From contig JALOTL010000020.1 in NCBI GenBank assembly GCA_025457915.1, positions 1 to 56,961 of the forward strand: a DNA stretch of 56,961 bases, in the 5' to 3' direction. Below are positions 53,714-56,961 of this stretch, in pieces. The notes below the pieces were generated by a model. The model ran no database searches. It was not told where the DNA came from and saw nothing but the letters and a program-made list of their open reading frames with translations. The DNA comes from Spirochaetota bacterium. GTDB lineage: Bacteria; Spirochaetota; UBA4802; UBA5550. The position numbers and the translations under genes are program-made. The first letter of the stretch is position 1, and each line of letters opens with the position of its first letter.

Positions 53714-54259
53714 GTGTGGCTAACCAGTAAAATAAAACAGGTCTTGATGGTATTGAAGCCGGGGGTGGTGACGCTGAAGTACCCGTTCGAGCCCCATCCG
53801 GCGCCGGAAACCTTCAGGGGGGCGCCCCACTGGGACCATCACAAGTGCGTCGGCTGCGGCGCGTGCTCGAACCACTGCTCCTCGAGGTGCATCCTCGTCA
53901 GGGACATGTGCCAGGAGCTCAGGGTGATGCTCTACGACGGCTCGAGGTGCACATACTGCGGCAGGTGCGCGGACGTGTGCCCGGAAAAGGCGATAACGAT
54001 AAGCACCGGCTTCGAGTACGCGACGGGCGACAAGAACGACATAACAGAAAGGGTCGAGCTCTTTATGCTCACATGCCAGAGGTGCGGGAGGTGCTACGAC
54101 ATGGAGCACACCAACGCGATCGACAGGCTCGACCTCAGGGGATACAGGTACGACAACCTGGAGGCGAGGGCCCTCATAAGAAAGACCTCCGACCAGTTCG
54201 ACCAGAAGCTGTTCGACGAGACCGATAAATTCGCAAGACCGACTAAAATAGGAGAATAG
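53714..54259 (+). CDS. hycF: Polyferredoxin subunit HycF/HyfH (NuoI family)
   Basis: A 181-residue Fe-S protein with two 4Fe-4S motifs: CVGCGACSNHC (Cys45, 48, 51, 55) and CTYCGRCADVC (Cys79, 82, 85, 89). A third Cys group, CQRCGRC (121, 124, 127), corresponds to the extra Cys found after the ferredoxin domain in HycF/HyfH. It should carry electrons from the input module to the small subunit. The start is GTG 53714, with AAGGAG upstream. Confidence 0.9.
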   Translation: MWLTSKIKQVLMVLKPGVVTLKYPFEPHPAPETFRGAPHWDHHKCVGCGACSNHCSSRCILVRDMCQELRVMLYDGSRCTYCGRCADVCPEKAITISTGFEYATGDKNDITERVELFMLTCQRCGRCYDMEHTNAIDRLDLRGYRYDNLEARALIRKTSDQFDQKLFDETDKFARPTKIGE

Positions 54260-54261
54260 CC

Positions 54262-54792
54262 ATGCTAGCCAAACTCTGCAAAAAGGCCTTTCCGAAATCC
54301 CTCTGGGTATATCACTGCAATTCAGGGGCCTGCAACGGGTGCGACATAGAGATTCTGAACGTGCTCACGCCCTACTATGACGTGGAGAGGTTCGGGATCA
54401 AGCTGGTCGCTTCCCCGAGGCACGCGGACGTGATGCTGCTCTCCGGCGCGGTCACCAGGCCGACGCTGCCGCTGGTGAAGAAGGCCTATGACGCCATGCC
54501 GTCCCCCAAACTCGTGTTCGGCATCGGTTCATGCGCGACCGGGGGCGGATCGTGGTTCGACTGCTACAACGTTACCGGAGGCGGAGACAAGGCCATTCCC
54601 GTGAACTACTACATACCGGGCTGTCCTCCAAGGCCGGAGGCGATAATATACGGCGTGGCGCTGGCGCTCGGTCTCGTGGACAAGAAGGTGGCGCCGGTAG
54701 AGCTCAAGCAGATGGAGTTCCCGATAGACGCATACGAAAGAAACAGGGCCTGGGAGAACAGGAACGTGATCTACAAGCTGTTGGATGATTGA
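54262..54792 (+). CDS. hycG: [NiFe] hydrogenase small subunit HycG/HyfI (NuoB family)
   Basis: A 176-residue NuoB-like subunit holding the single cluster nearest the active site. Ligands are Cys24 and Cys27 (GACNGCDIE), Cys91 (GIGSCATGGG) and Cys121 (IPGCPPRPEAI). It starts two bases after hycF and ends the operon. A very stable GC hairpin follows. Confidence 0.93.
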   Translation: MLAKLCKKAFPKSLWVYHCNSGACNGCDIEILNVLTPYYDVERFGIKLVASPRHADVMLLSGAVTRPTLPLVKKAYDAMPSPKLVFGIGSCATGGGSWFDCYNVTGGGDKAIPVNYYIPGCPPRPEAIIYGVALALGLVDKKVAPVELKQMEFPIDAYERNRAWENRNVIYKLLDD

Positions 54793-54823
54793 GGAATAAA
54801 TCATGGGTGATTTATGAAAAGGC

Positions 54824-54853
54824 CCCCCGCCGCGCCCTCAGGAGCGGCGGGGG
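54824..54853 (+). other. GC-rich hairpin after hycG
   Basis: CCCCCGCCGC and GCGGCGGGGG form a perfect 10-bp all-GC stem with a 10-base loop. No T run follows, so it may protect the 3' end of the operon mRNA or cause partial termination before the response regulator gene. Confidence 0.65.
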
Positions 54854-54885
54854 CACCCTGCAAAGATAATCGACCGAGGGATCAT

Positions 54886-55287
54886 ATGGCAAAAAAGATA
54901 ATGATAGTGGACGACGACAAAGACCTGGTGGCAACGCTGAGCCAGGCGCTCAAGGTGAACGGATACGACGTGGTAAGCGCGTACAGCGGGACCGAGGGCC
55001 TGGGGATGCTCCTTTCCGAGAAGCCGGACCTGGTGATACTCGACGTTATGATGGAGACGGACACGGCCGGCTTCGAGGTCGCGTACCAGATCAGGAGCGG
55101 CAGGCCGACCTCGAAGTACCTGCAGCAGAAGGGCGTGCCCATCATAATGCTCACGGCCATAAACCAGGTGACCAACTCGAGGTTTTCGCTGAACGACAAA
55201 GAGAGCTTCCTGCCGGAGATCAACGATTTCATGACGAAACCGGTCAACATCGACGATCTCCTTGCGAAGATCAAAAAGCTTGCCTGA
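54886..55287 (+). CDS. Stand-alone CheY-like response regulator
   Basis: A 133-residue receiver protein. The acidic residues are IVDDDKD (8-14), the phospho-acceptor is Asp53 in VILDVMMETDTAGFEV, and Lys is in FMTKPVNIDD. It has no output domain. The start at 54886 has GAGGG five bases upstream; a longer frame from 54814 runs through the hairpin and is unlikely. It lies between the hydrogenase operon and a sensor kinase gene, which is probably its partner. It resembles the regulator at 22717. Confidence 0.88.
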   Translation: MAKKIMIVDDDKDLVATLSQALKVNGYDVVSAYSGTEGLGMLLSEKPDLVILDVMMETDTAGFEVAYQIRSGRPTSKYLQQKGVPIIMLTAINQVTNSRFSLNDKESFLPEINDFMTKPVNIDDLLAKIKKLA

Positions 55288-55431
55288 TAAGGGCTTGTCA
55301 ATGGCGGACATGCCGGCTGGATGCACGCCGGCGGCGGGTCTTTCCCCGGGGAGAGTCCCTTTCATTTATGGATTGATTTTTTCAGCCCACGCCTGTATGT
55401 TTAACACAGGCGAGTACTTCGCGAAATACAA

Positions 55432-56961
55432 ATGAAGAGATTTATCAAGGCAAGCATCAGGGCCAAGCTCATAATGAGCTTCCTGGGCGTGGTGCTGATC
55501 ACCGGCATCGCGTCCATGATCATCGGCGCCAACATTATAAACAGCAACGTTGTGGGCCAGGCCTACGAGGACGTCCAGACCGACCTTGAAAACGCACAGT
55601 ACATATACAACGACAAGATAATAGTCAAGCACAGGTTCCTCAACTATCTTTCTTCCATCCCCGCCTTCAAAACGGCAATAATGACAAGGGACAGGCAGCT
55701 GATAAACGAAAAGCTTTCAGACCTTAAAAGAGAGCTGGACATAGACATACTCAACGTGACGGACGCGAACGGCAGGATAATTGTGAGGTCCAGGAACTTC
55801 GGCCTTTACGGCGACGATGTCACGAACGACACCTTCGTCGATTACGTCCTCAAAAACGGCAAGGCGGTGTACGGTTCGGACATAATGCGGCAGGAGGACC
55901 TCGGGAAGGAGGGCGCGGACCTGGCGGAGCAGGCCAGGATCAGGATAATACCGACGCCGAAGGCCGCCAAGAAGAGCAGTCTCTACGAGACAAGGGGGAT
56001 GGTGATAAAGGCCGCCTCGCCTGTGTTCCAAAACGGCCGGCTGATAGGGGTGATTTACTGCGCCAAGCTCCTGAACAACTACTTCGAGCTCGTCGACCGC
56101 TTCAAGAGCCTGGTATTCAAGGGGGAAAAACTGGACGGCTACGACCTGGGCACCGCCACGATTTTCCTCGAGGACGTGAGGGTGTCCACGAACGTCAGGA
56201 CGAGGGACGGCCAGAGGGCCGTGGGAACGCAGGTGTCGCAGGAGGTCTTCGACAGGGTCTTCAGGCAGGGCAAGCAGTGGATAGACAAGGCCTTCGTGGT
56301 GGAGAAGTGGTACATATCCGCCTACGCCCCGATCCACAGCATAGAGAACAGGGTGATCGGGATCCTGTACGTCGGGGTCCTCGAGGAGAAATACAACAAG
56401 ATGCTCAGGAACACCACGCTTTATTTCCTGCTGGCCATAATGATCTGCGCCATACTGGCCGTGGTCCTGTCGACCTACCTTATAAACCAGGTGCTCAGCC
56501 CGGTGAAGATATTCATCGACGCATCCAGGGACATCATCGAGGGCAGGTACAGGAAGATCAACATCAACACCGACGACGAGATGGCCTATCTCAGCAATAT
56601 ATTCAACAACATGGTCGAGGCCATCCACCAGAGGGACGAACAGCTCAAGGAGCGCACCCAGAAGCAGATAGTCGAGTCCGAGAAGCTCGCCTCCCTCGGA
56701 AGGCTGGCGTCCGGCATAGCGCACGAGATCAATAACCCACTCACGGGGATACTGACGTATTCGAGCCTCCTCCTGGAGGACCTCGGCGACACGGACTACG
56801 AGGAGGACCTCAGGATCATAGTCAACGAGACCATGAGGTGCAGGAAGATCGTCAAGGGGATACTGGACTTCGCCAGGGAGACCAAGCTCGAGAAGCAGCA
56901 CATGAGCCTCAACAAGATAATAGAGGACACCCTCTCCATCCTCGAAAAGCACTTCAACTTC
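55432..56961 (+). CDS. Membrane sensor histidine kinase, cut by window edge
   Basis: The first 510 residues of a sensor kinase, open to the last base. A helix (about 12-34) is followed by a Cache-type periplasmic domain (about 38-320, including LYETRGMVIKAASPVF and VIGILYVGVLEEKY), a second helix (about 325-347) and HAMP (about 348-400). The HisKA domain has His431 in GRLASGIAHEINNPLTGILT, of the NtrB/ZraS-like type. The ATPase domain is outside the window. A short linker separates it from the receiver gene. No strong ribosome-binding site is seen. Confidence 0.88.
   Translation, partial: MKRFIKASIRAKLIMSFLGVVLITGIASMIIGANIINSNVVGQAYEDVQTDLENAQYIYNDKIIVKHRFLNYLSSIPAFKTAIMTRDRQLINEKLSDLKRELDIDILNVTDANGRIIVRSRNFGLYGDDVTNDTFVDYVLKNGKAVYGSDIMRQEDLGKEGADLAEQARIRIIPTPKAAKKSSLYETRGMVIKAASPVFQNGRLIGVIYCAKLLNNYFELVDRFKSLVFKGEKLDGYDLGTATIFLEDVRVSTNVRTRDGQRAVGTQVSQEVFDRVFRQGKQWIDKAFVVEKWYISAYAPIHSIENRVIGILYVGVLEEKYNKMLRNTTLYFLLAIMICAILAVVLSTYLINQVLSPVKIFIDASRDIIEGRYRKININTDDEMAYLSNIFNNMVEAIHQRDEQLKERTQKQIVESEKLASLGRLASGIAHEINNPLTGILTYSSLLLEDLGDTDYEEDLRIIVNETMRCRKIVKGILDFARETKLEKQHMSLNKIIEDTLSILEKHFNF

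Noticed and set aside
53714-54259. The third Cys group of the HycF-like subunit as a novel cluster site
   Set aside because: Extra Cys motifs after the ferredoxin domain are already known in HycF/HyfH proteins.
55717-56952. A 411-codon minus-strand open frame at the window end
   Set aside because: The plus strand here encodes a continuous Cache-HAMP-HisKA kinase that runs off the edge. The minus frame has no recognisable motif.
1-56961. CRISPR arrays, tRNA or rRNA genes, insertion sequences
   Set aside because: No regularly spaced repeats, cloverleaf-like sequence, transposase gene or terminal inverted repeats were found by reading.

Overview
The window comes from a diderm, anaerobic bacterium with a nickel-based hydrogen metabolism. 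The evidence is a group 4 [NiFe] hydrogenase operon, hydrogenase maturation genes, a nickel/cobalt ECF transporter, an oxygen-sensitive acyl-CoA dehydratase activase, a rubrerythrin and many lipoproteins. Most genes are moderately GC-rich, with heavy use of AGG for Arg and ATA for Ile. The LruC-domain protein, MORN lipoproteins, HDOD/GHKL regulator and large hybrid kinases fit a spirochaete-like or deltaproteobacterium-like lineage. No rRNA or tRNA gene is present to settle the taxonomy.

Layout. 1-2005 (minus): a surface-sugar modification cluster whose distal part is AT-rich, with two acyltransferases, a MaoC hydratase and a decayed DegT aminotransferase. 2332-8085 (plus): a giant acyl-CoA dehydratase activase, a methyltransferase-like membrane protein and a lone hisF. 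8129-9678 (minus): a degenerate receiver protein and an unknown tail-anchored protein. 9990-11881: a structured, possibly non-coding stretch before an HDOD regulator. 11946-18268: a drug-type MFS exporter and a nucleotide-sugar/glycan operon. 18431-22269: a DUF2889 protein and divergent hypB and hypF. 22717-32991: regulators and a run of lipoproteins (LruC, rubrerythrin, two MORN proteins, a YD-like protein) around a chemoreceptor and a broken plsC. 33073-36754 (minus): an outer-membrane barrel followed by cbiM, a CbiN-like gene, cbiQ and cbiO, i.e. nickel uptake. 38500-44111 (plus): a signalling operon with a hybrid kinase and a receiver-kinase-receiver-HTH fusion. 44741-54792 (plus): the hydrogenase operon. 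54886 to the end: a response regulator and a sensor kinase cut by the window edge.

The best candidate for a new system is the hydrogenase operon. A formate-hydrogenlyase-type membrane hydrogenase (HycE, HycG, HycF, HycD and HyfB-like subunits plus a HycI-like protease) is encoded with a formate dehydrogenase-like molybdopterin protein that has Gly where selenocysteine or cysteine should be. The operon also encodes a sulfhydrogenase/AsrAB-type Fe-S and flavin diaphorase pair. This suggests a membrane complex coupling NAD(P)H, and perhaps another donor, to H2 and ion movement, rather than a classical formate hydrogenlyase. The nickel importer, hypB and hypF lie within 30 kb and would supply its metal centre. 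Two sensor systems flank the operon, and a tandem repeat overlaps its predicted promoter.
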